From: Salinicoccus sesuvii
Lineage (GTDB): Bacteria > Bacillota > Bacilli > Staphylococcales > Salinicoccaceae
Reading direction: 5' to 3'
Length of the DNA stretch: 64,000 nt
NCBI RefSeq assembly: GCF_042648145.1
Contig: NZ_JBHRWV010000009.1
Coordinates: 62,001 to 126,000 of the forward strand
Position 1 is the stretch's first letter; each line of letters opens with the position of its first letter. Made by a program: the position numbers and the translations under genes. The notes beneath the pieces were generated by a model that was not told where the DNA came from, did no database searches, and was given only the letters and a program-made list of their open reading frames with translations. Of this stretch, positions 16,754 through 26,206 are shown piece after piece.

Positions 16754-16889
16754 TTCTAGTCCTCCTAAATATATCAGTGGTTCTCTCGTTTATGCTCTCC
16801 AAAATAAAAAAAGCTTCGTTTACTTTATATCTCATTCACAATAAGTTTCCGGGGCTCATCGTGGGTGATATAAAATTATACCGTTGTCT
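16754..16889 (-). promoter_or_regulatory. 5' leader of rplM-rpsI, possible L13 autoregulatory RNA
   Basis: About 130 nt of untranslated leader between the promoter and rplM. L13 leader RNAs are known in Bacillales at this place. I see no single long stem and cannot fold it reliably, so the assignment is by position only. Confidence 0.4.
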
Positions 16890-16918
16890 ATGATAACCTT
16901 AATAGGGTATTTTGTCAA
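16890..16918 (-). promoter_or_regulatory. Promoter of rplM-rpsI
   Basis: On the minus strand, a perfect -35 TTGACA (16913..16918) and -10 TATCAT (16890..16895) with a 17-bp spacer. It starts just past the truA stop codon and explains separate expression of the L13-S9 pair. Confidence 0.7.
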
Positions 16919-16922
16919 TGTC

Positions 16923-17702
16923 TTAGCGGTTTCTTTTTAATTTTTCAAGTGCCGCTTCACGTTCTTTCTCGGTAAGAAATACACGCTCAAGGTATAATCC
17001 TTCGGCCGGCGCTGTTTTAGGCACCATCGTCCTATCTTTGGCGGCGATCACTTCAGGCGTCCTTGCCCCATCCCATCGCCCTTGGCCTACCTCAAGTACA
17101 TAGGCGACTAGAATCCGCACCATATTATATAAGAACCCTGAACCGACAATGAGGAAGTCGTAACCCTTCTCCGTTCTAATCAAATCGAAACGGTAGATTT
17201 GACGTACCTTATTTTCTATCGGTGATTTGGCACTGGTGAAGCTGGTAAAGTCATGGACACCTACGAAAAACTGCATCGCGTTCCGCATTTTAGCTTCATC
17301 CAGATCATATGTGTAATGGACTCTGAGACCTTTTTCAAAAGGATCGCGTACACTACTCTGGTAAATCCGGTAGCGGTATACTTTCCCTTTTGAATGATGT
17401 CTTATGTGGTAGTCAGAACTGATAGTAGTCACTTCGTGGACCGCGATATCGCCTGGCATTGCACTGTTTAAGGCGTGCTGCCATTTGGACACAGGGATAT
17501 TAAGCTCAGAATCGAAGTGAAAGTATTGTTCAATCGCATGTACACCGCTGTCTGTGCGACCAGCCGGATGTATTCTGATCGGCGTCTTATGCATACGATT
17601 TATTATCTTCTCTATCTCACCTTGCACAGTGCGCCCTTCCATCTGGTACTGGAAGCCATTGAAGCCGGCACCATTATAACTGATTCTAACTAGATAGCGC
17701 AT
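16923..17702 (-). CDS. truA: tRNA pseudouridine(38-40) synthase TruA
   Basis: 259 residues. N-terminal RISYNGAGFNGFQYQ and the catalytic-Asp motif AGRTDSGVHA are diagnostic of TruA, which makes pseudouridine at positions 38-40 of the tRNA anticodon arm. It follows ecfT by 10 bp, in the usual Bacillales order ecfA1-ecfA2-ecfT-truA-rplM-rpsI. Confidence 0.96.
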   Translation of the reverse strand: MRYLVRISYNGAGFNGFQYQMEGRTVQGEIEKIINRMHKTPIRIHPAGRTDSGVHAIEQYFHFDSELNIPVSKWQHALNSAMPGDIAVHEVTTISSDYHIRHHSKGKVYRYRIYQSSVRDPFEKGLRVHYTYDLDEAKMRNAMQFFVGVHDFTSFTSAKSPIENKVRQIYRFDLIRTEKGYDFLIVGSGFLYNMVRILVAYVLEVGQGRWDGARTPEVIAAKDRTMVPKTAPAEGLYLERVFLTEKEREAALEKLKRNR

Positions 17703-17712
17703 ATGCTACTCC

Positions 17713-18510
17713 TCACTGTCTGATCATCCAGAGGATGATGCCGAATATAATCATCGCAATCAAAGCTACCGTATCACGAATCTGCCAGTTCAGAATACGA
17801 TAATGCGTCCGTCCTTCTTCACCCTGATATCCCCTGACTTCCATAGCGATGGCGAGTTCCTCAGCGCGCTTGAAAGAGGAAATGAAAAGCGGTATGAAGA
17901 TTGGCGTCAATGCTCGCAACCTCGATCCGAGACTACCGGTCATGAAGGTCGACCCACGAGCACTTTGCGCTTTAATGATTTTTTCCGTTTCGTCCATCAG
18001 TGTCGGGATGAAACGAAGACTGATGGACATCATCAGCGCAATCTCGTGCACGGGCACTTTAATGGCCTTCAGCGGCTTACAGATGCGTTCTATGGCGTCT
18101 GTAAGCTGCAGAGGGCTTGTGGTCAGAGTCATGATTGTCGTGATCAGCACAAGCAGGACAAGACGTGTAGTGATGTATAGACCATTGATGACACCTGCAG
18201 ACTCGATGGTAAAGAAACCCCCATTTACAAGTACCGTACCGCCCTTGGTGAAAAAGAGGTGCATGAAGAAGGTGAAAAGTAGCAGAATCAATATCAACTT
18301 CAACCCATTGAAGAGGAAACGGAGTGACAGACCAGCGCTCTTCGTCAGCATGATAATAAAAAGGACAAGTAGTCCGTAGCCAGTCCAATGATTCGCAAAG
18401 AATACAATAATCATGAATAGCACTACGGCCAATATTTTGGCACGGGGGTCGAGAGTGTGTATGATGCTTGACCCAGGGATATACCTGCCAAGTAGCATCT
18501 TACTGAGCAT
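17713..18510 (-). CDS. ecfT: Energy-coupling factor transporter transmembrane protein EcfT
   Basis: 265 residues from the ATG at 18510, with GGAGGG 6 nt upstream. The longer open frame to 18693 only overlaps ecfA2 in another frame. Five or more hydrophobic segments and the cytoplasmic coupling motifs with Ala-Arg-Gly (AQSARGSTF and ALTPIFIPLF nearby) are typical. It joins the two ATPases to interchangeable vitamin-binding S components. It overlaps ecfA2 by 11 bp. Confidence 0.94.
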   Translation of the reverse strand: MLSKMLLGRYIPGSSIIHTLDPRAKILAVVLFMIIVFFANHWTGYGLLVLFIIMLTKSAGLSLRFLFNGLKLILILLLFTFFMHLFFTKGGTVLVNGGFFTIESAGVINGLYITTRLVLLVLITTIMTLTTSPLQLTDAIERICKPLKAIKVPVHEIALMMSISLRFIPTLMDETEKIIKAQSARGSTFMTGSLGSRLRALTPIFIPLFISSFKRAEELAIAMEVRGYQGEEGRTHYRILNWQIRDTVALIAMIIFGIILWMIRQ

Positions 18511-19363
18511 GGGTCGCCCTCCACTCTTCATAAAGTCCGATAAATGCTTCGGTGTTCTTTGGCATCTGTTCGAACCAGATGTCTTTTTCCCACAGGTCAT
18601 GAACGAGTTTGACGATATCCGGCGGTTCAAGTGAGTACTTCCCAAGCAGTGTTTCATCCGTGAGCAAATCCGCTGTCTTACCTTCCTTAACAAGATGACC
18701 GGCGCTCAGTATTTTAACTTCGTCGGTATACTCGAAGACGTCGTTCATATCATGTGTAACGAGGATGACAGTGATTCCCATATCGCGATGGATTCTCTCA
18801 AAAAGCGACATCGTTTCTATGTGACTCTTTGGATCAAGACCGGCAGTCGGTTCATCCAAGATGAGCACTTGCGGTTCCATCGCTAGGATACCTGCAATGG
18901 CCACTTTGCGCATCTGCCCTCCGGAAAGATCGAAAGGAGAAGTATCGAATAGTGACGCGTCAATGTTGAGCAAATGGAGATAATATTTTGCCTTCTCCTC
19001 CGCAGTTTCTCGGTCCATACCCATGTTCTTCGGCCCAAACATAACATCCTTAAGCACAGTCTCCTCAAACAGTTGGTGTTCTGGAAACTGAAAAACCATG
19101 CCAACATGCTTTTTTATCTGATGTACGTCTCGTTGTTTCGTCTTCTTCTTGAGCAGGATATCCCCCGCACTTACTTCTCCAAACGTAGGTAGAAGCAGTC
19201 CATTTAAAGTTTGGATCATTGTAGACTTACCGCTGCCGGTGTGTCCGATGATACCGTAGTATGTGCCTTCTTTAAATGTAGTGGTGATGTCGTTAAGGGC
19301 CAGGTGCTCAAATGGTGTATTCTGATGATAGATGCTTGTGAGGTTTTTGAATTCGATGTTCAT
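18500..19363 (-). CDS. ecfA2: Energy-coupling factor ATPase EcfA2
   Basis: 287 residues. ABC ATPase with Walker A GHTGSGKS, Q-loop FQFPEHQLF, signature LSGGQMRKVAI and Walker B VLILDEPTAGLD. The Q-x-PE-x-QLF form and order relative to ecfA1 identify the second ATPase of the ECF module. Overlaps ecfA1 by 4 bp. Confidence 0.95.
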   Translation of the reverse strand: MNIEFKNLTSIYHQNTPFEHLALNDITTTFKEGTYYGIIGHTGSGKSTMIQTLNGLLLPTFGEVSAGDILLKKKTKQRDVHQIKKHVGMVFQFPEHQLFEETVLKDVMFGPKNMGMDRETAEEKAKYYLHLLNIDASLFDTSPFDLSGGQMRKVAIAGILAMEPQVLILDEPTAGLDPKSHIETMSLFERIHRDMGITVILVTHDMNDVFEYTDEVKILSAGHLVKEGKTADLLTDETLLGKYSLEPPDIVKLVHDLWEKDIWFEQMPKNTEAFIGLYEEWRATHAQ

Positions 19364-20148
19364 AGACGCTCCACCAATGTTTTATATGACATGTATTCAC
19401 CATCAAGCAGCCTTTTGGATAGTTCCATGTGGAAAGGTAGCACAAGCCGGCTTGCTATTAGGGCATCTGTATCCTGATATATCTCGTCTATAGTACCCTC
19501 ACTGATGATGCGACCCTCGTGCATGATGACAGCATGATCACTTTGCTCAATCTCTGCCAGATCATGAGTAATATAGATAAGAGTCGTTTTACCTTCATGA
19601 TGGATCTTCTGCAGAATCTCCAGGACCTCACGACGGCCTTCCGGATCGATCATCGATGTTGCTTCATCCAAGATTAGAACATCGGGCGCCATGGCAAGCG
19701 CACTAGCGATGGCGACACGCTGCTTCTGGCCTCCTGATAGCCTTGATGGTTCATGATCCTTGTAGGGATACATATTCACAGCTTTGAGTGCTGCTTCTGT
19801 CCTTCTGACCATTTCGGTTCTTGGCACACCCTTATTTTCAAGGCCGAATGCCACATCGTCTTCGACAGTGGCACCGACAAACTGGTTGTCGGGATTCTGA
19901 AAGACAATGGCAAATCGTTTCCTAAGTTCAGCCCGGTTATCTTCATCCAATGCTGTACCATTCACTCTGATTGTACCTTCATAATCTTCCAATATCCCCA
20001 TCAGAATCTTTACCAAAGTGCTCTTACCCGAACCATTATGACCTATTATGGAGACCCATTCACCCTGGCGGATGGATAGGGAAATATGATCCAATGCCTT
20101 GTATTCACCTGATCTATAACTATAGGTTAAATTTTCAAATTCAATCAT
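19360..20148 (-). CDS. ecfA1: Energy-coupling factor ATPase EcfA1
   Basis: 262 residues. Walker A GHNGSGKST, FQNPDNQFVGAT after the Q-loop, signature LSGGQKQRVAIA and Walker B VLILDEATSMID. Glu-Ala rather than Glu-Pro after Walker B is usual for EcfA1. First gene of the ecfA1-ecfA2-ecfT-truA operon, preceded by an inverted-repeat leader at 20183-20236. Confidence 0.95.
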   Translation of the reverse strand: MIEFENLTYSYRSGEYKALDHISLSIRQGEWVSIIGHNGSGKSTLVKILMGILEDYEGTIRVNGTALDEDNRAELRKRFAIVFQNPDNQFVGATVEDDVAFGLENKGVPRTEMVRRTEAALKAVNMYPYKDHEPSRLSGGQKQRVAIASALAMAPDVLILDEATSMIDPEGRREVLEILQKIHHEGKTTLIYITHDLAEIEQSDHAVIMHEGRIISEGTIDEIYQDTDALIASRLVLPFHMELSKRLLDGEYMSYKTLVERL

Positions 20149-20173
20149 ATCTCCACCGCCGTTTTTATGTAAT

Positions 20174-20236
20174 AAAAAAGCGCGTACCCTGCACTTGGGA
20201 GTCGCGCGTTTATTCTGTATAGCCTTGCAGGGTACG
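20174..20236 (-). terminator. Terminator/attenuator between rplQ and ecfA1
   Basis: CGTACCCTGCA (minus strand, from 20236..20226) pairs with TGCAGGGTACG (20193..20183), followed by CGC and TTTTTT. The 32-nt loop contains ACGCGCGACT, whose GCGCG can instead pair with the CGCGC at the 3' edge of the stem. The two pairings are mutually exclusive. At minimum this ends the alpha operon; it may also regulate ecfA1. Confidence 0.65.
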
Positions 20237-20300
20237 TTGAGCTAGACAATATAATCCCATAGAGACATATTATCGTAACACTCATTTTGCTTTTATATGA

Positions 20301-20696
20301 TTACGCTTCTTCAGTCGTTGCTGCACCTTGTACGAACTCGATTACTACGAGTTCTGCACCGTCGCCACGACGTTCACCAAGTTTCTTGATGCTTGTGTAG
20401 CCACCTTGACGATCTTCAAAACGTGGTGCGATATCTTCAAAAAGCTTTTGAAGTGCGTACTGAGTTGTACCATCTTCGTTTGCGATTTCAACGTTGCGTA
20501 CTGTCTGACCTGCACGACGTCTCGCTGGAAGATCTCCACGCTTACCGAGAGTGACAAGCTTGTCTACGACTCTGCGTAGTTCTTTTGCTCTCTGTTCAGT
20601 TGTTGTAATGCGTTCGCTTACGATAAGGGATGTTGCCAAATCACGAAGCATTGCTTTTCTTTGATCGGATGTACGTCCTAGTTTTCTGTAGCCCAT
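20301..20696 (-). CDS. rplQ: 50S ribosomal protein L17
   Basis: 131 residues. MGYRKLGRTSDQRKAMLRDL and ITTTEQRAKELRRVVDKL are the L17 signatures; a short acidic tail is present. Last gene of the alpha operon, 18 bp after rpoA. Confidence 0.97.
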   Translation of the reverse strand: MGYRKLGRTSDQRKAMLRDLATSLIVSERITTTEQRAKELRRVVDKLVTLGKRGDLPARRRAGQTVRNVEIANEDGTTQYALQKLFEDIAPRFEDRQGGYTSIKKLGERRGDGAELVVIEFVQGAATTEEA

Positions 20697-20714
20697 TGCA
20701 ATTTACCTCCTTTA

Positions 20715-21659
20715 TCAGTCTTCTTTACGGAGCCCCAGACCGAGGTCCTCGAGTTTAAATTTGACTTCTTCAAGAGACTTACGTCCCAGATTTCTTACTT
20801 TCATCATATCTGCTTCACTCTTATCAGTCAGTTCCTGTACAGAATTAATTCCCGCACGTTTCAAACAGTTATAAGAACGTACTGACAGATCCAGTTCTTC
20901 AATGGACATTTCCAGAACTTTTTCTTTCTGGTCCTCTTCCTTCTCGATCATGATTTCAGCATTTTGTGCTTCATCAGTGAGTCCAACAAATATATTCAGA
21001 TGCTCTGTCATAATTTTAGCAGCAAGAGAAACACCTTCCTGCGGTGTAATAGAACCATCTGTCCAAACATCTAGAGTAAGCTTATCGAAGTTTGTCATCT
21101 GACCTACACGCGTATTTTCAACCGTGTAGTTAACACGCTCGATTGGCGTATAAATGGAGTCTACCGGAATGACACCGATTGACATTTCACTTTTGTTATT
21201 ACCATCAGCAAGAGTATACCCTCTGCCACGATCTGCGATCATGCGTACTTTGAACTGTCCACCATTGGATACTGTTGCGATCTTTAGGTCTCGGTTCAAA
21301 ATTTCAACGTCACTATCGTGGGTAATATCGCCAGCTGTAACAACACCTTCTCCGTTAAAGTCGATTTCGAGAACTTTTTCTTCATCAGAATAGACTTTGA
21401 GAGCCAACTTTTTGATATTGGTAACGATTGTTGTAACATCTTCCACAACATTTTCGATTGTAGAAAATTCATGCAGTACATTTTCTATTTCTATCGTTTT
21501 GACTGCCGCACCAGGTAATGATGATAAAAGAATGCGACGTAAGGAGTTCCCAAGTGTTGTTCCATATCCTCTTTCAAGAGGTTCAACAACAAACTTACCA
21601 AACTTAGAATCTTCCGATACTTCGACTGTTTCAATTCTAGGTTTTTCGATTTCTATCAT
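20715..21659 (-). CDS. rpoA: DNA-directed RNA polymerase subunit alpha
   Basis: 314 residues, the usual Bacillales length. N-terminal dimerization domain with FVVEPLERGYGTTLGNSLRR, linker rich in Glu, and C-terminal domain SVRSYNCLKRAGINSVQEL that contacts UP elements and activators. In the alpha operon between rpsK and rplQ. Confidence 0.98.
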   Translation of the reverse strand: MIEIEKPRIETVEVSEDSKFGKFVVEPLERGYGTTLGNSLRRILLSSLPGAAVKTIEIENVLHEFSTIENVVEDVTTIVTNIKKLALKVYSDEEKVLEIDFNGEGVVTAGDITHDSDVEILNRDLKIATVSNGGQFKVRMIADRGRGYTLADGNNKSEMSIGVIPVDSIYTPIERVNYTVENTRVGQMTNFDKLTLDVWTDGSITPQEGVSLAAKIMTEHLNIFVGLTDEAQNAEIMIEKEEDQKEKVLEMSIEELDLSVRSYNCLKRAGINSVQELTDKSEADMMKVRNLGRKSLEEVKFKLEDLGLGLRKED

Positions 21660-21746
21660 TTGTCTACTTATCCTCCCTTTAAACGTCGGAAATATTATGC
21701 AGCCATGTGTTTTACATTACACTCGGAATTGTCCTGTGACAAGTAA

Positions 21747-22136
21747 TTATACACGGCGACGTTTAGGTGGACGGCAGCCATTGTGTGGTACAGGAGTGAC
21801 ATCTTTGATTGCTGTGATTTCAAGACCAGCGGATTGAAGCGCACGGATCGCTGATTCGCGACCTGCCCCAGGACCTTTTACTGTAACTTCAACAGATTTG
21901 AGTCCGTGTTCCATCGCTGCTTTAGAAGCAGTCTCAGAAGCCATCTGTGCAGCGAATGGTGTTGATTTCTTTGAACCTCTGAAACCAAGTGCACCTGCTG
22001 ATGACCATGACAGCGCGTTACCAAAATCGTCAGTGATTGTGACAATTGTATTATTGAAAGTTGAACGGATATGAGCAATTCCAGTTTCAATATTCTTTTT
22101 CACTTTACGTTTGCGTGTTTGTTGTCTACGAGCCAT
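21747..22136 (-). CDS. rpsK: 30S ribosomal protein S11
   Basis: 129 residues. Contains the family core HIRSTFNNTIVTITD and the GPGAGRESAIRALQSAGLEI loop, with the basic tail HNGCRPPKRRRV. Platform protein of the small subunit; 22 bp after rpsM. Confidence 0.97.
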   Translation of the reverse strand: MARRQQTRKRKVKKNIETGIAHIRSTFNNTIVTITDDFGNALSWSSAGALGFRGSKKSTPFAAQMASETASKAAMEHGLKSVEVTVKGPGAGRESAIRALQSAGLEITAIKDVTPVPHNGCRPPKRRRV

Positions 22137-22158
22137 ATTTTCTCCTCCTTTTCCCTAA

Positions 22159-22524
22159 TTATTTCTTCTTGTTTGCTACTGTTTTAACTGGACCTTTACG
22201 TGTGCGGGCATTATTTTTAGTGTGCTGTCCACGCACTGGAAGTCCACGGCGATGGCGGATACCTCTGTATGATGCAATTTCCATCAAACGTTTGATGTTG
22301 AGGTTCTGTTCACGACGAAGGTCACCTTCGATTTTATAAGTGTCAACGACTTCACGAATAGTGTTGAGTTCGTCTTCAGTAAGATCTCTTACACGTGTAC
22401 TTTCAGATACGTTCGCTTTTTCAAGAATTTCTTTCGCTCTTGTGTTACCGATACCGTAAATATAAGTGAGAGAGATTACAACACGTTTTTCACGTGGTAC
22501 GTCTACTCCTGCAATACGAGCCAT
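22159..22524 (-). CDS. rpsM: 30S ribosomal protein S13
   Basis: 121 residues. MARIAGVDVPREKRVVISLT start and the C-terminal GIRHRRGLPVRGQHTKNNAR that touches tRNA. First of the alpha-operon ribosomal genes after rpmJ. Confidence 0.97.
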   Translation of the reverse strand: MARIAGVDVPREKRVVISLTYIYGIGNTRAKEILEKANVSESTRVRDLTEDELNTIREVVDTYKIEGDLRREQNLNIKRLMEIASYRGIRHRRGLPVRGQHTKNNARTRKGPVKTVANKKK

Positions 22525-22549
22525 ATGTTACACCTCCGATATTATAATA

Positions 22550-22693
<144 letters not shown>

Positions 22694-22912
22694 TTATTTA
22701 AAACGATAAGTGATCCTGCCACGTGTGAGATCATAAGGTGACATTTCAACTGTTACTTTATCGCCAGGAAGAATACGTATATAGTTCATACGGATTTTAC
22801 CTGAAACATGAGCGAGAATCTCATGTCCATTTTCAAGTTCCACTTTGAACATGGCATTCGGCAATGTATCTAATACAGTGCCTTCCAACTCGATAACATC
22901 TTGTTTACTCAT
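22694..22912 (-). CDS. infA: Translation initiation factor IF-1
   Basis: 72 residues, an S1-type OB fold. MSKQDVIELEGTVLDTLPNA and RILPGDKVTVEMSPYDLTRG are standard. Binds the ribosomal A site during initiation. Preceded by a 150-bp spacer after adk. Confidence 0.97.
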   Translation of the reverse strand: MSKQDVIELEGTVLDTLPNAMFKVELENGHEILAHVSGKIRMNYIRILPGDKVTVEMSPYDLTRGRITYRFK

Positions 22913-23062
22913 TTCGAATTCCCCCTTTACAGCTCTAATCTCTATTAGAAATTCACTTCAGGTGAAGATTGGACTACACTTAACGTCAAAATATGAACTT
23001 CAATATTTTTCGTTATTACACAAGTAACATTCACCTAGAAGCGTCTGAAAAGGTGAATATCC

Positions 23063-23710
23063 TTATATACTTTGCAGAATCGCATCAACATCGTTGAATA
23101 CTTCATCAATGTCGCGTGAGCCATCCACTTTAACAAGCACGCCCTGATCTTCGTAGAAGTCGAGCATAGGCGTTGTCTGCTGGATGTTCACTTCCAGACG
23201 ATTTGCAACTGTTTCAGGGTTGTCATCTTCTCTCTGATACAACTTGCCACCATCGAGATCGCAAACGCCCTCTTGTTTCGGCGGGTTGAAAACAAGGTGG
23301 TAGGTGGTTCCACAGACTTCACAGATACGTCTGCCAGTCAATCGGTTCATCAGTTCCTCTTCGGTCACTTCAACATAGATTGTTCTATCAATCTTAGTAC
23401 CGAGTTCTTGCATGATACCGTTCAAAGCTTCGGCTTGCTCTACAGTGCGCGGAAATCCATCCAGCAAAAAGCCGTCTTTAGCATCACTTTGACTCAAGCG
23501 CTCTTTGACGATACCAATCGTTACTTCATCCGGAACAAGCTCACCTTTATCCATGAAGGATTTGGCTGCCTGACCGAGTTCTGTACCGTTCTTAATTGCA
23601 AGGCGGAACATGTCCCCTGTTGATATATGAGGGATCGGGTATTTCTTTATAATCTTGGACGCCTGTGTCCCTTTTCCAGCACCAGGTAGTCCCATCAATA
23701 TAATATTCAT
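23063..23710 (-). CDS. adk: Adenylate kinase
   Basis: 215 residues. P-loop GLPGAGKGTQ at the N-terminus, the DGFPRT motif, and a LID domain with CEVC...CDLD, the three-Cys-one-Asp zinc site of Gram-positive long-form adenylate kinases. Converts ATP plus AMP to two ADP. Between secY and infA as usual. An inverted repeat (AATTCACCT-type arms at about 23029-23058) lies just past the stop. Confidence 0.97.
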   Translation of the reverse strand: MNIILMGLPGAGKGTQASKIIKKYPIPHISTGDMFRLAIKNGTELGQAAKSFMDKGELVPDEVTIGIVKERLSQSDAKDGFLLDGFPRTVEQAEALNGIMQELGTKIDRTIYVEVTEEELMNRLTGRRICEVCGTTYHLVFNPPKQEGVCDLDGGKLYQREDDNPETVANRLEVNIQQTTPMLDFYEDQGVLVKVDGSRDIDEVFNDVDAILQSI

Positions 23711-23722
23711 ACGCTTTTCCTC

Positions 23723-25021
23723 CTACCTACGCTTTCTGAAACCGCGGTATTCCTTTTGGTTTGCTTGAGCTTCCAACTGTTTCATAGTCTCAAGTGCGAC
23801 ACCAATAACAATCAGAAGACTCGTACCTCCAATTTGAATCGCCTGAGGCAGGTCCATGAACTTAGTCACGAGTAGTGGCAGTATAGATATGCCGGCAAGG
23901 AATAGTGAGCCTACAAATACAAGTCTGTATAGTACAGATGTAATATAGTCCTGTGTGTTTTTCCCCGGACGAATGCCAGGTACATAACTTCCTTGCTTCT
24001 TGAGGTTATCTGCCATCTTTTCAGGATTAACCTGGACAAACGAATAGAAGTACGTGAATGCAATAATCAGAGCGACATAGAAAACCATGCCTATCCAATC
24101 GGACGGATCAGCAAATCTTGCGACCGTCTGAGCCCAATTGGCGTCAGGGAAAAATAGCGTCAGTGTCTGCGGTAGCATGAAAAATGCCATCGCAAAGATG
24201 ACCGGTATTACCCCTGCCGGGTTCACTTTAAGCGGCAAGAAAGTCGATTGCGGTGCTAGCTGTGACGATGTTCTTTGACGTTTGGCATATTGGACTGGAA
24301 TTTTACGTACCGCCTGCAAAATGAATACAGCAAATGCCGTAATCAAAATGAGGAAGATGAAAAGTCCGACCATTTGTATAACTGCCATTGTCGTATCATC
24401 AGCACCGACGAAATTCTGTTGGTAAAGTTGAACAATTGCATTAGGAAGTACACCGAGTATACCTGCAAAGATAATGATTGAGATGCCGTTGCCGACACCG
24501 TGCGTTGTTATCTGTTCGCCCAACCACATAAGGAAAGCTGTTCCCGTCGTAAGGACAAGGGCGATGAGCAGATAGGACCCAACATTTGTGCTGTCCAGCA
24601 GTGTACCGCCGAACATCCTATTGAAAGCAAAGGACATTCCAAGCGATTGTATAAACGCAAGTACGATAGTGAAATAGCGCGTAAACTGACTGAGCTTACG
24701 TCTGCCAACTTCACCTTGTTTGGCCCATTCAGCAAATTTAGGTACAACGTCCATTTGGAGAAGCTGTACAACGATTGATGCTGTGATGTAAGGCATAATA
24801 CCCATTGCCAGTATAGAGAAGTTCATCAGTGCGCCACCACCGAAGGTGTTCATTAGATCAAGCACGCCCTGTTGACCCGCTCCCATATCGAACACACTCG
24901 GATCCACTCCTGGAACCGGGATATACGTGCCGATTTTAAAGATGACGAGCATTGCCAAAGTAAATAGAATTTTACTTCTGATTTCTTTAATCTTAAAGAA
25001 ATTGGATAACGTGCCGATCAT
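23723..25021 (-). CDS. secY: Preprotein translocase subunit SecY
   Basis: 432 residues with ten predicted membrane helices. IGTYIPVPGVD near the start, the pore region and the conserved cytoplasmic loop with YAKRQRTSSQ support it. Channel of the Sec export pathway. Its ATG overlaps the rplO stop by one base (TAATG), so translation is probably coupled. Confidence 0.97.
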   Translation of the reverse strand: MIGTLSNFFKIKEIRSKILFTLAMLVIFKIGTYIPVPGVDPSVFDMGAGQQGVLDLMNTFGGGALMNFSILAMGIMPYITASIVVQLLQMDVVPKFAEWAKQGEVGRRKLSQFTRYFTIVLAFIQSLGMSFAFNRMFGGTLLDSTNVGSYLLIALVLTTGTAFLMWLGEQITTHGVGNGISIIIFAGILGVLPNAIVQLYQQNFVGADDTTMAVIQMVGLFIFLILITAFAVFILQAVRKIPVQYAKRQRTSSQLAPQSTFLPLKVNPAGVIPVIFAMAFFMLPQTLTLFFPDANWAQTVARFADPSDWIGMVFYVALIIAFTYFYSFVQVNPEKMADNLKKQGSYVPGIRPGKNTQDYITSVLYRLVFVGSLFLAGISILPLLVTKFMDLPQAIQIGGTSLLIVIGVALETMKQLEAQANQKEYRGFRKRR

Positions 25022-25461
25022 TAGATCACCTCGTAGCTTCCGCCCTGTTCCTCAATTGCTTTTACAGCTGAACTTGAAAACTTATGAGCTTTTATTGTTA
25101 ATTTCTTCTCAAGAGTACCATTGCCTAATACTTTGATACCAGATTTTTCATTCTTAACAATACCATTCTCTTTCAGCATTTCAGGTGTAACTTCAGTACC
25201 TTCTTCGAAACGATTCAAATCGCTCAGGTTAAGCACTGCATATTCTTTACGGTTAATGTTCGTGAATCCACGTTTTGGAATACGACGGAATAGTGGAAGC
25301 TGTCCACCTTCAAACGTTGGTCTAACTCCACCACCGGAACGTGAATTCTGACCATTATGACCGCGTGCAGAAGTCTTACCATTACCAGAAGACATACCAC
25401 GACCTACACGATTACGGCTTTTACGAGCACCTTCAACTGGTTTCATCTCATGTAATTTCAT
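25021..25461 (-). CDS. rplO: 50S ribosomal protein L15
   Basis: 146 residues. MKLHEMKPVEGARKSRNRVG and the Gly-rich GRGMSSGNGKTSARGHNGQ are typical. Late-assembling large-subunit protein; 27 bp after rpmD. Confidence 0.97.
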   Translation of the reverse strand: MKLHEMKPVEGARKSRNRVGRGMSSGNGKTSARGHNGQNSRSGGGVRPTFEGGQLPLFRRIPKRGFTNINRKEYAVLNLSDLNRFEEGTEVTPEMLKENGIVKNEKSGIKVLGNGTLEKKLTIKAHKFSSSAVKAIEEQGGSYEVI

Positions 25462-25488
25462 CTTCGCACCTCCTATATCATAATATCA

Positions 25489-25668
25489 TTAATTTTCTTC
25501 AACTGAAACTAAGTGGCTGACTTTAGCAACCTGACCTCTGAGCTGAGGTGTATCTTCAAGCTCAACACTGTGCTGAAGCTTTCTCAGTCCGAGAGAAGCA
25601 ACTGTTCTTCTTTGAGTTTCAGGCTTCCCGATCAAGCTTTTTTTGAGGGTTATTTTAATTTTAGCCAT
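25489..25668 (-). CDS. rpmD: 50S ribosomal protein L30
   Basis: 59 residues, starting MAKIKITLKKSLIGKPETQR and ending SVEEN. The length and the KSLIG...RRTVASLGLRKL pattern are those of bacterial L30. Between rpsE and rplO in the spc cluster. Confidence 0.96.
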   Translation of the reverse strand: MAKIKITLKKSLIGKPETQRRTVASLGLRKLQHSVELEDTPQLRGQVAKVSHLVSVEEN

Positions 25669-25684
25669 ATCTGTAAATCCCTCC

Positions 25685-26185
25685 TTAATTTTGTAGCTCT
25701 TCTACTGATTTGCCACGCAATTTAGCGACTTCTTCTGCGCTCTTAAGCTCAGTAAGACCTGTCATTGTTGCACGTACTACGTTGATTGGTGTGTTAGCAC
25801 CCAGTGATTTACTGAGGATATCAGAAACACCAGCAAGCTCCAATACGGCACGAACAGGTCCACCAGCGATAACTCCTGTACCAGGTGCTGCTGGCTTCAT
25901 GAATACTCTACCGGAACTGAAACGTCCAATGATTTCATGTGGAATAGTACCATCTACTAGTGGTACTTCGATAAGATCTTTCTTGGCAGCTTCGATAGCT
26001 TTTTTGATTGCTTCAGGCACCTCTTGGGCTTTACCTGTACCAAAGCCGACACGTCCTTTTTTGTCTCCTACTACAACAAGTGCAGAGAAACGGAAGCGAC
26101 GTCCACCTTTTACAACTTTAGCGATACGGTTGATTGTAACAACGCGTTCTTCGAACTCCTGTACTTTCTCTTCTCTACGAGCCAT
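25685..26185 (-). CDS. rpsE: 30S ribosomal protein S5
   Basis: 166 residues from the ATG at 26185. GGAGGG is 10 nt upstream of it and only 1 nt from an earlier ATG at 26194, which is therefore unlikely. FEERVVTINRIAKVVKGGRR and the RGKSVEEL tail are S5 features (proofreading centre of the small subunit). Confidence 0.96.
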   Translation of the reverse strand: MARREEKVQEFEERVVTINRIAKVVKGGRRFRFSALVVVGDKKGRVGFGTGKAQEVPEAIKKAIEAAKKDLIEVPLVDGTIPHEIIGRFSSGRVFMKPAAPGTGVIAGGPVRAVLELAGVSDILSKSLGANTPINVVRATMTGLTELKSAEEVAKLRGKSVEELQN

Positions 26186-26206
26186 AAATGTCATTCCCTC
26201 CTTCGA

